Positions 45,659 to 54,862 are shown, counted from the stretch's first letter. The stretch: DNA of 64,000 nucleotides from Bacteroidales bacterium UBA5833 (GCA_002433025.1 DJGZ01000051.1:12248-76247); one strand, 5' to 3'. Notes: generated by a model from the letters alone, not told the origin. Program-made: numbers and translations.

Positions 45659-48442
45659 TCAGATCACCACATTCACGATTTTCCCCGGCACCACGATAAT
45701 CTTCCTGGGCGGCTTTCCTTCAAGCCATTTGGCGGATTCAGGCGCGGATACCACGGCATTTTCTATTTCGGAAACCGGAAGGCCCAGGGGGAGCTCCAGG
45801 AGAAAACGCATCTTACCATTGAACGAAACAGGGTATTTGAACGTGTTTTCGACGGTAAAATTTTCGTTGTAAACAGGGAAAACTGCCGAGGTAACACTCC
45901 CGGTATTGCCCAGCAAACTCCATAATTCTTCGGCAATGTGCGGGGCATAGGGCGATATCAGTACGGTAAGTTCGCTCAGGATGCTTCTGTTGCTGCATTT
46001 GAGGTCGGTAAGCTCATTCACACAAATCATAAACGAACTCACCGCGGTGTTGAACGAAAACCGTTCAATATCATCCTGCACTTTTTTAATTGTTCTGTGC
46101 AGCACTTTCAGTTCTGCTGCAGTTGGGGCGCTTTCGCTGATGTTAAAGTTATTGTCGAAATCGTGATAAAGTTTCCAGAGTTTACGCATAAACCTGAAAA
46201 CGCCTTCAATGCCGTTGGTATCCCAGGGCTTCGACTGCTCCAGCGGGCCCAGGAACATTTCGTACAAACGCAGGGTATCAGCGCCGTAACGTTCGATCAG
46301 GTCATCGGGGTTTTGTACGTTGTACTTCGATTTCGACATCTTCTCCACTTCCCAGCCGCAAATGTATTTCCCGTCTTCAAGCACAAAATCAGCCCCTTCG
46401 AACTGGGGTTGCCAGCGGATAAATGCTTCTATGTCGAGCACGTCGTTGTGCACAATGTTAACATCTACATGAATAGCCTGAACGTCATAGTCTTTTTTCA
46501 GGTTGTAGCTTACAAACTTATTGGTACCCGTTACCCTGTATACAAAATTGGAACGTCCCTGGATCATTCCCTGGTTGATGAGCTTTTTAAACGGCTCATC
46601 TTCAATGGCAAGGCCAATGTCAAACAGGAACTTATTCCAGAAACGCGCGTAAATCAGGTGGCCGGTGGCATGTTCGGCCCCTCCCATGTAAAGATCCACG
46701 CTTTTCCAGTACCCGTTGGCTTCTTTTGAAAAGTATTCCCGATCGTTGCAGGGGTCCATGTAGCGGAGATAGTAGCCGCTGGATCCGGCAAAACCGGGCA
46801 TGGTATTGGTTTCCAGCGGATAACCCTGGCTGCTTACCCAGTTTTTAGCCCTCGCAAGCGGTGGTTCGCCTGTTTCGGTAGGGAGGTAGGCATCCACTTC
46901 CGGCAATTCGAGCGGCAGTTCTTCTTCACTAAGGGTGTAGGGCATGCCGTCTTTGTAGTAAACCGGGAATGGCTCCCCCCAGTAGCGCTGCCGGCTGAAA
47001 ATGGCATCGCGCAGCCGGAAATTTACTTTTCCGTACCCTATGCCCAGTTCTTCAATTTTCCGGATGGTGGTGGTGATGGCTTCCTTTACTTCAAGACCGG
47101 TGATGAAGCCGCTGTTAATCATTACCCCCTCTTTGGAGTCGTAGGAATCTTCCCATTCCGACGGATCGACCGGTGTTTCGCCCTTACGGGAAACCACCTG
47201 GCGGACGGGCAATCCGAAATGCCGTGCAAAAGCAAAGTCGCGGCTGTCGTGGCCGGGAACAGCCATTATGGCTCCGGTTCCGTAGCCCATCAGCACGTAA
47301 TCGGCCACCCAGACGGGAATTTCTTCCCCGCTCAGTGGATTTATGGCATAGGCCCCGGTAAATTCACCCGTAACTTTTTTCACCTCGGTCATGCGCTCGC
47401 GTTCGCTGCGGTTTTTGGCCCATTGCACATATTCTTCCACCCTGGCGCGGCAGCCGGGTGTGGTGATGGCTTCAACAAACGGATGCTCGGGGGCAAGTAC
47501 CATAAACGTTACACCGAACATGGTATCGGCCCGGGTGGTAAATATTTCCAGTTTCTGATCAAATCCTTTGATGGCAAACTCCGCTGAGCAGCCTTCCGAA
47601 CGTCCGATCCAATTACGCTGTATTTCTCTGAGTGATTCCGGCCAGTCGATGTGGTCGAGGCCGTTGAGCAGGCGGTCGGCATAGGCCGTGATGCGCAGCA
47701 GCCATTGTTTCATGGTTTTGCGTTCAACCGGGTGACCCCCGCGCACCGAAAAACCGTCGCTTACCTCGTCGTTGGCCAGCACCGTGCCCAGGGCAGGGCA
47801 CCAGTTTACCATGGTGTCTGCCAGATAAGCCAGGCGGTAATTCATCAGCACCTGTTGCTGCTGTTGTTCATTCATCGAAATCCATTCAGCGGCAGTAAAT
47901 ACCTTGGTATCGCTGCATGCCGCCTCAACCCCCGCATTTCCGGATTTTTCGAATGCCGCAATCAGGGAGCTGACAGGCTCCGCTTTATTTGTGGTTTTAT
48001 TATACCATGAGTGAAAAAGTTGTACAAAGGTCCATTGTGTCCATTTGTAATAGGCCGGATCGCTGGTACGCACCTCGCGGTCCCAGTCGTAAGAAAAGCC
48101 GATTTTATCCAGTTGCTCCCGGTAGCGGGCAATATTCTTTTCCGTTGTAACGGCAGGATGTGTGCCGGTTTGTATGGCATATTGCTCGGCCGGAAGTCCG
48201 TATGCATCGTAACCCATGGGATGCAGTACGTTAAAGCCCTTCAGCCGCTTGTAACGCGCATAAATATCTGAGGCAATGTATCCCAGCGGATGCCCTACAT
48301 GCAGCCCTGCTCCCGAAGGGTAGGGAAACATGTCGAGTACATAATATTTTGGTTTACTGTGGTCAATATCAGTTTTGTAAGTCTTGTTTTCAGCCCAGAA
48401 TTGCTGCCACTTCTTTTCTATTTCCCTGTAGTTGTAATCCAT
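45659..48442 (-). CDS. leuS: Leucyl-tRNA synthetase
   Basis: 927 residues, full length. HIGH motif in PYPSGAGLHVGHPLGY (about residue 40), KMSKS in VEKMSKSKYNVQNPDDL (about 680), the editing (CP1) domain with the PGHDSRDFAFA region, and an intact C-terminal extension ending PGKIVNVVI. It charges tRNA-Leu. Promoter box TACCTTTG is at 48466-48473. The last 40 codons are duplicated, in broken form, at 43764-43890. The full gene itself shows no lesion. Confidence 0.97.
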   Translation of the reverse strand: MDYNYREIEKKWQQFWAENKTYKTDIDHSKPKYYVLDMFPYPSGAGLHVGHPLGYIASDIYARYKRLKGFNVLHPMGYDAYGLPAEQYAIQTGTHPAVTTEKNIARYREQLDKIGFSYDWDREVRTSDPAYYKWTQWTFVQLFHSWYNKTTNKAEPVSSLIAAFEKSGNAGVEAACSDTKVFTAAEWISMNEQQQQQVLMNYRLAYLADTMVNWCPALGTVLANDEVSDGFSVRGGHPVERKTMKQWLLRITAYADRLLNGLDHIDWPESLREIQRNWIGRSEGCSAEFAIKGFDQKLEIFTTRADTMFGVTFMVLAPEHPFVEAITTPGCRARVEEYVQWAKNRSERERMTEVKKVTGEFTGAYAINPLSGEEIPVWVADYVLMGYGTGAIMAVPGHDSRDFAFARHFGLPVRQVVSRKGETPVDPSEWEDSYDSKEGVMINSGFITGLEVKEAITTTIRKIEELGIGYGKVNFRLRDAIFSRQRYWGEPFPVYYKDGMPYTLSEEELPLELPEVDAYLPTETGEPPLARAKNWVSSQGYPLETNTMPGFAGSSGYYLRYMDPCNDREYFSKEANGYWKSVDLYMGGAEHATGHLIYARFWNKFLFDIGLAIEDEPFKKLINQGMIQGRSNFVYRVTGTNKFVSYNLKKDYDVQAIHVDVNIVHNDVLDIEAFIRWQPQFEGADFVLEDGKYICGWEVEKMSKSKYNVQNPDDLIERYGADTLRLYEMFLGPLEQSKPWDTNGIEGVFRFMRKLWKLYHDFDNNFNISESAPTAAELKVLHRTIKKVQDDIERFSFNTAVSSFMICVNELTDLKCSNRSILSELTVLISPYAPHIAEELWSLLGNTGSVTSAVFPVYNENFTVENTFKYPVSFNGKMRFLLELPLGLPVSEIENAVVSAPESAKWLEGKPPRKIIVVPGKIVNVVI

Positions 48443-48465
48443 TGGTCGCTTTCTTTATAAGGGTG

Positions 48466-48473
48466 CAAAGGTA
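48466..48473 (-). promoter_or_regulatory. leuS promoter -7 box
   Basis: Minus strand TACCTTTG, 23 bases before the leuS start codon. Confidence 0.6.
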
Positions 48474-48710
48474 GGAAGAATCTGGCATTCAATTTTTGCG
48501 GGAAGAAAGTCCCTCTTTATAGTCCCGGTTACTTTGCGTTGTTCATTAAGTGATTCGTTGGTTTTGACCATCCCGATCGCCTTCATGACACCGAAACTTC
48601 TGATATTACCGGGGTTTTTTAAAAATTTTTGCTGCCCGGTTAACCCTGGGGAGGGATCTTTTCTGCATTTCGTCAACCCTGATTAAACAGGACAGAACAG
48701 ATTTTTTTTC

Positions 48711-48718
48711 TACCTTCG
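48711..48718 (+). promoter_or_regulatory. Possible ftsX operon promoter -7 box
   Basis: TACCTTCG differs from TAnnTTTG at one base; it lies 16 bases before the ftsX start after a T-run. Confidence 0.4.
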
Positions 48719-48734
48719 CAGCATAAACCTGCTT

Positions 48735-49610
48735 ATGTCGCGCCACGAAGATAAACTCAGCCGGAGGCGGTTGCAAACCTCCACCGCCACTACCATTATC
48801 AGCATCTCCCTGGTGCTGTTTATGCTTGGCCTGCTTGGTCTTATCGTGCTGCATGCACAAAAACTTTCCAATTATGTCAGGGAGAACATCGGTTTTTCGG
48901 TAATCATCAAGGAAGAGGTAAAAGAGGCCGGCATCGTTGAGTTTCAGAAAAAACTGGATCTTGAAGATTTTGTGAAATCCACCGAGTACATTACCCGCGA
49001 AAAAGCCGCCGAAGACCTGACCAAAGAGCTGGGCGAGGATTTTGTGGATTTCCTGGGATATAACCCGCTACTGGCATCGATCGACATCCGGCTGAAGGCG
49101 GATTACGCCAACAACGACAGCCTGAAGATGCTCGAAAACCGGCTGATTGCCAATCCCATCGTGAAGGAGGTTTTCTACCATAAATCATTGGTTGAGCTGG
49201 TAAATCAGAATATCCGCAGGATCAGTATTGTAATTCTTGCCTTTACGGCTGTGCTCCTGTTGATTTCCGTCGCGCTGATCAACAACACCATCCGTCTGAG
49301 CGTGTACAGCAAGCGGTTTATCATCCGGAGCATGCAACTGGTGGGCGCCACGCAGCGCTTTATCCGCAAGCCCTTCCTGCTGAAGAGCCTGCTGCACGGG
49401 TTTCTGAGCGCCCTGATCGCCATTGTGCTGCTGGGCGTTGTATTGTACTTCTCGCGCAGGGCACTGCCCGAACTGGTTGACCTGCAGGATATCGATATGT
49501 TTCTTTCGCTGTTTGGCATTGTAACGGCGCTGGGCTTGCTGATTACAGGGGCCTCCACCTTTTTTGCCGTGCGGAAATTTCTGCGGATCAGTCAGGACCG
49601 GCTTTATTAG
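48735..49610 (+). CDS. ftsX: Cell-division ABC transporter membrane subunit FtsX
   Basis: 291 residues with four membrane helices: one near residues 20-45, an extracytoplasmic loop of about 120 residues, then three helices (about 167-185, 215-240, 260-285). The FtsX core is seen in IRLSVYSKRFIIRSMQLVGAT, the coupling region to FtsE. FtsEX activates septal wall hydrolases across the membrane. No ftsE is adjacent, which is usual in Bacteroidota. It leads the run ftsX-DUF3098-uppP-truB, an arrangement known in this phylum. Confidence 0.94.
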   Translation: MSRHEDKLSRRRLQTSTATTIISISLVLFMLGLLGLIVLHAQKLSNYVRENIGFSVIIKEEVKEAGIVEFQKKLDLEDFVKSTEYITREKAAEDLTKELGEDFVDFLGYNPLLASIDIRLKADYANNDSLKMLENRLIANPIVKEVFYHKSLVELVNQNIRRISIVILAFTAVLLLISVALINNTIRLSVYSKRFIIRSMQLVGATQRFIRKPFLLKSLLHGFLSALIAIVLLGVVLYFSRRALPELVDLQDIDMFLSLFGIVTALGLLITGASTFFAVRKFLRISQDRLY

Positions 49611-49702
49611 AGAGAGCCTGTTGAAAACACCGTTGCAGATGAAGTTTACGGCGGATGTTGAAAATTATAAATATTAATCACAGAGTTCAAAAATCAGGAA
49701 CG

Positions 49703-49987
49703 ATGAATATAAAGAAATCAGATAAGGAAGTTGCCCCCAGAAAAGCACCCGCCGCGGGCGATAAAGCCATGCAATTTGCCTTTGGCCGTGAAAATTACCG
49801 CCTGATGCTGATCGGGCTGGCAGTGATTGCCCTGGGATTTATCCTGATGGTGGGCGGAGGATCTGACGATCCTTATGTGTTCAACGAAGGCATGTTTAAT
49901 TTCAGGAGGCTTACCCTGGCTCCGCTGCTGATACTGGCCGGGTATGTGATTGAAATTTACGCGATTATGAAAAAACCGCGCGACTAA
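49703..49987 (+). CDS. DUF3098 small membrane protein
   Basis: 94 residues from ATG 49703; the frame is open to 49655 but the extension is not typical. The N-terminus is basic and polar, then FAFGRENYRLMLIGLAVIALGFILMVGG forms helix 1 after residue 30, with a second helix LTLAPLLILAGYVIEIYAIM at the end. This matches DUF3098, always found by ftsX and uppP in Bacteroidota, which suggests a link to wall synthesis or division. The function is unknown. It ends 3 bases before uppP starts. Confidence 0.85.
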   Translation: MNIKKSDKEVAPRKAPAAGDKAMQFAFGRENYRLMLIGLAVIALGFILMVGGGSDDPYVFNEGMFNFRRLTLAPLLILAGYVIEIYAIMKKPRD

Positions 49988-49990
49988 GCA

Positions 49991-50770
49991 ATGACAGTTA
50001 TCGAGGCCATTATCATTGCGATTGTCGAAGGAATTACCGAGTTCCTTCCCGTCTCTTCCACAGGCCACATGATCATTACCCAGGAACTGCTGGGGATGGA
50101 AATCGATGATTTCGTAAAGGCTTTTACCGTTAATATTCAGTTCGGGGCCATCCTCTCTGTGGTCGTGCTTTACTGGAAGCGGTTTTTCCAGAGCCTTCAG
50201 TTTTACTATAAACTCTTTGTTGCCTTTATTCCGGCCGCCGTTATTGGTTTTCTGGCCGGTGATTTTATTGACTCCATGCTCGAAAGCGTGGTGGTGGTGG
50301 CCGTTATGCTGGTGCTGGGAGGCGTTGTGCTGGTGTTCGTTGACAAATGGTTCAACAAACCGGCTGCCGATCAGACCGTTACCTATCCGACGGCATTCAA
50401 AATCGGACTTTTTCAGTGCATCGCCATGATTCCCGGTGTTTCGCGTTCGGCGGCAACCATTATCGGGGGAATGACCCAGAAACTCGGCCGCAAAACCGCC
50501 GCCGAATTTTCATTTTTCCTGGCCGTGCCCACCATGTTTGCCGCGGCAGGGTATAAACTGATGCAGAATTATCAGACCATTACCGCCGAAAATATCGATA
50601 TCCTGCTTATCGGGAATGCCGTAGCTTTTGTTGTGGCAATGATTGCCATCAAATCGTTTATCAGTTTTCTTACAAAGTATGGTTTCAGGGTATTCGGATA
50701 TTACCGCATTCTGGTGGGACTGGCAATTCTGATTATGATTGCCCTCGGTTACGATTTAAATATTGCCTGA
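49991..50770 (+). CDS. uppP: Undecaprenyl-diphosphate phosphatase
   Basis: 259 residues, about eight membrane segments. Recycles undecaprenyl pyrophosphate to the monophosphate carrier used in peptidoglycan and other glycan export; the family also gives bacitracin tolerance. Catalytic motifs: VEGITEFLPVSSTGHM (ExxxE) and PGVSRSAATI with the conserved Ser-Arg. It shares a one-base overlap (TGATG) with truB, so the two are cotranslated. It fits the neighbouring ftsX and the flippase in the window as envelope functions. Confidence 0.95.
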   Translation: MTVIEAIIIAIVEGITEFLPVSSTGHMIITQELLGMEIDDFVKAFTVNIQFGAILSVVVLYWKRFFQSLQFYYKLFVAFIPAAVIGFLAGDFIDSMLESVVVVAVMLVLGGVVLVFVDKWFNKPAADQTVTYPTAFKIGLFQCIAMIPGVSRSAATIIGGMTQKLGRKTAAEFSFFLAVPTMFAAAGYKLMQNYQTITAENIDILLIGNAVAFVVAMIAIKSFISFLTKYGFRVFGYYRILVGLAILIMIALGYDLNIA

Positions 50771-51507
50771 TGGACTGTCGTTTCGAAGAAGGGGAAGTCC
50801 TGCTGATCAATAAACCGCTGAAATGGTCATCGTTTGATGTAATCAACCGTTTCCGGTATTTTCTGCGCAAACAGTGCGGCATTCAGAAGATCAAGGTCGG
50901 CCATGCCGGAACGCTTGATCCGCTGGCCGACGGACTGCTGATCGTTTGTACGGGCAGGTTTACCAAACGCATCGAAGAATTTCAGGGACAGGAAAAGGAG
51001 TACACCGGCACCTTCAGGCTGGGCGCTACCACCCCCTCATTCGACCTGGAACACGAACCGGACCAGACCTTTGAAACGGACCATATTACCCCGGAAATGA
51101 TCCGGCAGGCTGCAGCAGGCCTGACCGGCGATATCATGCAAGTGCCTCCCGTGTTTTCAGCCATCAAAATCGGGGGGAAAAGAGCATACAAATTTGCGCG
51201 GAAAGATAAAGATCCTGAGTTGTCAGCCCGCCCGGTAAATATCCGTGAATTTGAAATTACCCGTATTCAGATGCCGGAGGTTGATTTCCGGATCAGTTGC
51301 AGCAAAGGCACCTATATCCGTTCCATTGCCCGCGATTTTGGACTGGCACTAAATAGCGGGGCCCACCTCACTGCCCTCAGGCGAACAAAAATTGGTGATT
51401 TTTTGCTGAAGGATGCATGGGAACTCGAAGAGTTGATGGCGCATATCAGAAAGTCTTATGGCACCGCATCCGGAAGCGGGGATGATGAAAAGCAGGAAGG
51501 GATGTAA
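50770..51507 (+). CDS. truB: tRNA pseudouridine-55 synthase
   Basis: 245 residues. TruB makes pseudouridine at position 55 in the T loop of tRNAs. The catalytic motif GHAGTLDPLADGLL holds the nucleophilic Asp, preceded by KWSSFDVINRFR and followed by GRFTKRIEEF. The later KGTYIRSIARD segment is also conserved. The protein is at the shorter end of the family and lacks a large C-terminal PUA domain. It is the last gene of the ftsX run and converges on trpS; I see no queA here, which often follows in this phylum. Confidence 0.94.
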   Translation: MDCRFEEGEVLLINKPLKWSSFDVINRFRYFLRKQCGIQKIKVGHAGTLDPLADGLLIVCTGRFTKRIEEFQGQEKEYTGTFRLGATTPSFDLEHEPDQTFETDHITPEMIRQAAAGLTGDIMQVPPVFSAIKIGGKRAYKFARKDKDPELSARPVNIREFEITRIQMPEVDFRISCSKGTYIRSIARDFGLALNSGAHLTALRRTKIGDFLLKDAWELEELMAHIRKSYGTASGSGDDEKQEGM

Positions 51508-51595
51508 CATTTTCGGGCGTATACATCCTGAACTTTAATCTTGTCAGGTAATCGGAACCGGATACTCCGGCAGCAAACCATAGCCGGATGCCTGC

Positions 51596-52591
51596 TCAGA
51601 AACTTTTAAACCCGATAATTTCCCTTACCTCGCGGATGGTTTGTCCGGCACTGGCATGCGCTTTTTCTTTACCCATATTTACCACCCTGCGCAGGTAGTT
51701 GTTGTCAGCGGCGAGTTCGCGCATCTTTTCACGGAAAGGCTCTGTAAAGGCGATGGCATCTTCGGCCAGTTGTTTTTTCATATCGCCGTAACGGATGCGG
51801 CATTCGTTGTATGCCTCCTCAAAATGCGCGAGGGTTCCGGGCGCTGAGAGCGCTTTCATCAGGGCGAAGATATTTTCGATGGCCTGAGGTTTGGGCTGGT
51901 TGGGCTCGGTGGGGCCGCTGTCGGTAACTGCTTTCATAATCTTTTTGCGGATAACGGCCGGCTCGTCGTTCAGGAAGATGGCATTGCCTTCACCTTCTGA
52001 CTTGCCCATTTTGGTGCTGCCGTCGAGGCCGGGGATTTTTATAAGCTGCTCGCCGAAGTTATAGGCTACCGGCTCGGGGAAATAATCCACCTTGTACAGG
52101 CGGTTAAAGCGGTTGGCAAAGGTACGGGTCATCTCGAGGTGCTGTTCCTGGTCTTTGCCTACGGGCACCTTGTGCGCTTTGTGGATGATGATGTCGGCGG
52201 CCATCAGCGTCGGGTAGGTCAGCAATCCGGCATTGATGTTGTCGGGTTGTGAGCGGGCTTTGTCCTTGAAGGAGGTCACACGCTCCAGCTCGCCCAGGTA
52301 AGCATTCATATTGAGGAAGAGATAGAGTTCGGCGGTTTCGGGCAGGTCGCTCTGCAGGTAAAGGGTCGCCTTTTCGGGATCGAGCCCGGCAGCCAGGTAG
52401 TCAATCAGCACACTTTTTACATTGCCATGCAGGTCGGCAGGGGTAGGGTGGGTGGTAAGAGAATGGTAATCAGCAATAAAGAAATAGCAGTTATTTTCAT
52501 TCTGCATTTTGATAAAATTCTTCAGTGCCCCGAAATAATTACCGAGGTGAAGGTTTCCTGTGGGCCTGATGCCGCTGACAACTGTATCCAT
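51596..52591 (-). CDS. trpS: Tryptophanyl-tRNA synthetase
   Basis: 331 residues, normal for the bacterial enzyme. HIGH-like motif GIRPTGNLHLGNYFGAL (about residue 7) and KMSKS-like STKMGKSEGEGNAI (about 190). The GKDQEQHLEMTR segment that recognises the adenylate is intact. It charges tRNA-Trp. A promoter box TATTTTTG is at 52642-52649, in the 107-base gap after the RNase gene, so it has its own start of transcription. Confidence 0.96.
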   Translation of the reverse strand: MDTVVSGIRPTGNLHLGNYFGALKNFIKMQNENNCYFFIADYHSLTTHPTPADLHGNVKSVLIDYLAAGLDPEKATLYLQSDLPETAELYLFLNMNAYLGELERVTSFKDKARSQPDNINAGLLTYPTLMAADIIIHKAHKVPVGKDQEQHLEMTRTFANRFNRLYKVDYFPEPVAYNFGEQLIKIPGLDGSTKMGKSEGEGNAIFLNDEPAVIRKKIMKAVTDSGPTEPNQPKPQAIENIFALMKALSAPGTLAHFEEAYNECRIRYGDMKKQLAEDAIAFTEPFREKMRELAADNNYLRRVVNMGKEKAHASAGQTIREVREIIGFKSF

Positions 52592-52641
52592 AACAATGTT
52601 TGGGTAAAAAAATCCGGACTTTTATCGCTGAAAGCCCGGTA

Positions 52642-52649
52642 CAAAAATA
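52642..52649 (-). promoter_or_regulatory. trpS promoter -7 box
   Basis: Minus strand TATTTTTG, 50 bases before the trpS start. Confidence 0.55.
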
Positions 52650-52698
52650 CTGCGAAAATCTTTAGGAAACTGCTTTTATACAGATAACGGGCAGTTGC

Positions 52699-54249
52699 TT
52701 ACATTTTTATCTCGTCATCCACCTTGTTGAAGAAATGATATTCCAGGAAATGGTAGGATGGCATAGGGGAGAGCCTGATCCACCGTTTGAATTTGAAATA
52801 CCATTTCATGCGGATGGACGGGAATCCATGCACAAGGTAGGCATAGACAAAGGGGTGGAGGTTTATTTTGATGAAGGGTTCATTCTGGTCGTGGATCAGG
52901 TAGCGGATATTATTTTCTATCTGATCGATGTGAATGATGCTGGGTTTGATTTCGCCGGTTCCGCCGCAGGCCGGGCATTTCTCGAGGATCTGCACATTCA
53001 TTTCGGGCCTTACGCGCTGACGGGTGATCTGCACCAGGCCGAATTTGCTGGGTGGCAGAATGGTATGCTTGGCATGGTCTTTTGCCATTTCCTCTTTCAG
53101 CTTCTGGTAAAGCTTGCGGCGGTTGCCCCCTTCGTGCATATCAATAAAGTCCACCACAATGATTCCGCCCATATCGCGCAGGCGGAGCTGACGGGCAATC
53201 TCGGCAGCCGCTTCGAGGTTGACAGCCAGGGCGTTCATCTCCTGCGAGATCTCCGAATTAACCCGGTGACCGCTGTTCACATCGATTACATGCAGGGCTT
53301 CGGTATGCTCAATAATGAGGTAAACCCCGCTTTTGATGGTAATGATTTTCCCGAAGGAGTTCTTGATCTGTTTGTCGATGCCAAAGTGCTCGAAAATTGG
53401 CACTTTGCCTTTGAAGAGCTTTACGATCTCTACTTTATCGGGCGCAATGGTCTTTATGTACGCCTTAATTTCTTCATAGATGCCTGCATCGTTAACATGG
53501 ATATTGTTAAACGACTCGTTCAGCAGGTCGCGGAGGATGGCGGTGGTGCGGTCTATCTCGCTCAGGATGCGCTGGGGCGCTTTGGCACCCGGCAGTTTGG
53601 CAATCACGGCATCCCATTTCGAGGTAAGGTTACGCAGATCGGCATCAAGGTCGGCCACCTTTTTGTTTTCAGCTACCGTGCGGATAATTACGCCGAAATT
53701 CTTAGGTTTAATGCTGGTAATCAGTCGCTTGAGCCTGTTGCGCTCTTCCACGCTCTTGATCTTCTGCGAAACGGAAACCCTTGTGGAGAAAGGCACCAGC
53801 ACCAGGTAACGGCCGGCAAACGAAATTTCCGACGAAACCCTGGGCCCCTTGGTGGAGATGGGTTCCTTGGCAATCTGTATCAGTACCTGCTGGTTCTGGG
53901 TAAGCACGGAGGTAATCTTGCCGGTTTTTTCAATATCCGGCTCCGGCTCCATATCAGCAATGGTGGGGGTCTCGGGCTTTCCGGTAAGGGTCAGTTTCAG
54001 CAGTTTATTCAGTGAATTGACCTGTGGACCAAGGTCAAGATAATGGAGAAAAGCGTCTTTTTCGTAGCCTACATCAACAAAAGCAGCATTCAGCCCGGGC
54101 ATGATCTTCTTGACCCTGCCGAGATAAATATCACCTACCGAAAAATTATTATTACTTTTTTCCTTGTTGAGTTCGACGAGGTCTTTGTCTTCAAGCAAAG
54201 CAATGTTCACTTCCGAAAGACCGGCATCGATAATCAGTTCCTTATTCAA
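52699..54249 (-). CDS. rng: Ribonuclease E/G family protein
   Basis: 516 residues, the length of RNase G rather than RNase E with its long tail. The S1 domain is at about 38-100 (GDIYLGRVKKIMPGLNAAF). The metal-binding aspartates are in HVIDVNSGHR and IVVDFIDM, and the zinc-link cysteines in CPACGGTG bring two chains together. It cuts single-strand RNA near 5' monophosphates for mRNA decay and rRNA processing. It lies downstream of HU and the small ribosomal protein on the same strand, after a gap with a 15-pair hairpin (54344-54388). Confidence 0.94.
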   Translation of the reverse strand: MNKELIIDAGLSEVNIALLEDKDLVELNKEKSNNNFSVGDIYLGRVKKIMPGLNAAFVDVGYEKDAFLHYLDLGPQVNSLNKLLKLTLTGKPETPTIADMEPEPDIEKTGKITSVLTQNQQVLIQIAKEPISTKGPRVSSEISFAGRYLVLVPFSTRVSVSQKIKSVEERNRLKRLITSIKPKNFGVIIRTVAENKKVADLDADLRNLTSKWDAVIAKLPGAKAPQRILSEIDRTTAILRDLLNESFNNIHVNDAGIYEEIKAYIKTIAPDKVEIVKLFKGKVPIFEHFGIDKQIKNSFGKIITIKSGVYLIIEHTEALHVIDVNSGHRVNSEISQEMNALAVNLEAAAEIARQLRLRDMGGIIVVDFIDMHEGGNRRKLYQKLKEEMAKDHAKHTILPPSKFGLVQITRQRVRPEMNVQILEKCPACGGTGEIKPSIIHIDQIENNIRYLIHDQNEPFIKINLHPFVYAYLVHGFPSIRMKWYFKFKRWIRLSPMPSYHFLEYHFFNKVDDEIKM

Positions 54250-54343
54250 AATCCTGATTTTTAAGATGTAGTAAGGGCTGCAAATGGTTATAGCTGTTTA
54301 ACCCCCGGGTTTAACAGAAAACCTGACAGTAGCAGGAATTTTT

Positions 54344-54388
54344 CCACTACATGCCCCCGATGGTAAAAAACATGGGGGCATGCAGTGG
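54344..54388. other. Long hairpin between the small ribosomal gene and the RNase gene
   Basis: CCACTACATGCCCCC (54344-54358) pairs with GGGGGCATGCAGTGG (54374-54388), 15 base pairs with one G-T. On the plus strand it is followed by TTTT; on the minus strand, the direction of the flanking genes, it is followed by AAAAATT, so it is not a standard terminator there. It would sit about 95 bases upstream of the RNase start codon in a read-through message. Confidence 0.6.
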
Positions 54389-54408
54389 TTTTCCCAAATC
54401 AAGAAAAC

Positions 54409-54498
54409 TTATTTCTTTTTATGTCTGTTCTTGCGCAAGCGTTTTTTCCGCTTGTGCGTTGCCATTTTATGTCTTTTTCTTTTTTTTCCGCTGGGCAT
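54409..54498 (-). CDS. 29-residue AURKAIP1/COX24-type ribosomal protein
   Basis: MPSGKKRKRHKMATHKRKKR followed by LRKNRHKKK, stop at 54409. This is the small AURKAIP1/COX24-domain protein found throughout Bacteroidota, related to mitochondrial mS38 and mycobacterial bS22, which binds the small ribosomal subunit near the decoding region. Eighteen of 29 residues are Lys, Arg or His. It lies 31 bases downstream of HU on the same strand. It is easily missed because of its size; identification rests on remembered family sequence and is strong. Confidence 0.88.
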   Translation of the reverse strand: MPSGKKRKRHKMATHKRKKRLRKNRHKKK

Positions 54499-54529
54499 GA
54501 TAAATTGATTTTAAAAGATGAACAACAGC

Positions 54530-54814
54530 TTATTTTACCTTGTTCTTAACTTCGTTGACGAAGGTCTTGGCAGGTTTAAAAGCGGGAATATTGTGAGCCG
54601 GGATGATGATCGTGGTATTCTTTGAAATGTTACGACCGGTTTTTTCAGCCCTTTTTTTTGTAGTGAAGCTGCCAAAGCCCCTGAGGTAAACGTTTTCACC
54701 ATTGGCCAGTGAATTTTTCACTGCATCCATGAAAGCCTCAACAGTTTGCTGTACAGCAACCTTTTCAATATTGGTCTTACTAGCAATTTCAGCTACAATC
54801 TCTGCTTTTGTCAT
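54530..54814 (-). CDS. HU-family nucleoid protein
   Basis: 94 residues from ATG 54814. The frame is open to 54886, but the promoter box at 54863-54870 lies inside that extension. The dimerising helices (TKAEIVAEIASKTNIEKVAV) and the DNA-binding arm are typical: GFGSFTTKKRAEKTGRN and IPAHNIPAFKPAKTF. It bends DNA and packs the nucleoid. It heads a minus-strand run with the 29-residue ribosomal protein and probably the RNase E/G gene. Confidence 0.95.
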   Translation of the reverse strand: MTKAEIVAEIASKTNIEKVAVQQTVEAFMDAVKNSLANGENVYLRGFGSFTTKKRAEKTGRNISKNTTIIIPAHNIPAFKPAKTFVNEVKNKVK

Positions 54815-54862
54815 GTTGATTGAGTTTTTTAAAGATTTGAGAATAAATTTTTTAACGGGCTG

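Noticed and set aside
52735..54015. 426-codon open frame antisense to the RNase E/G gene
   Set aside because: Shadow frame; the minus strand carries a full RNase E/G with all catalytic motifs, and the antisense translation shows no domain.
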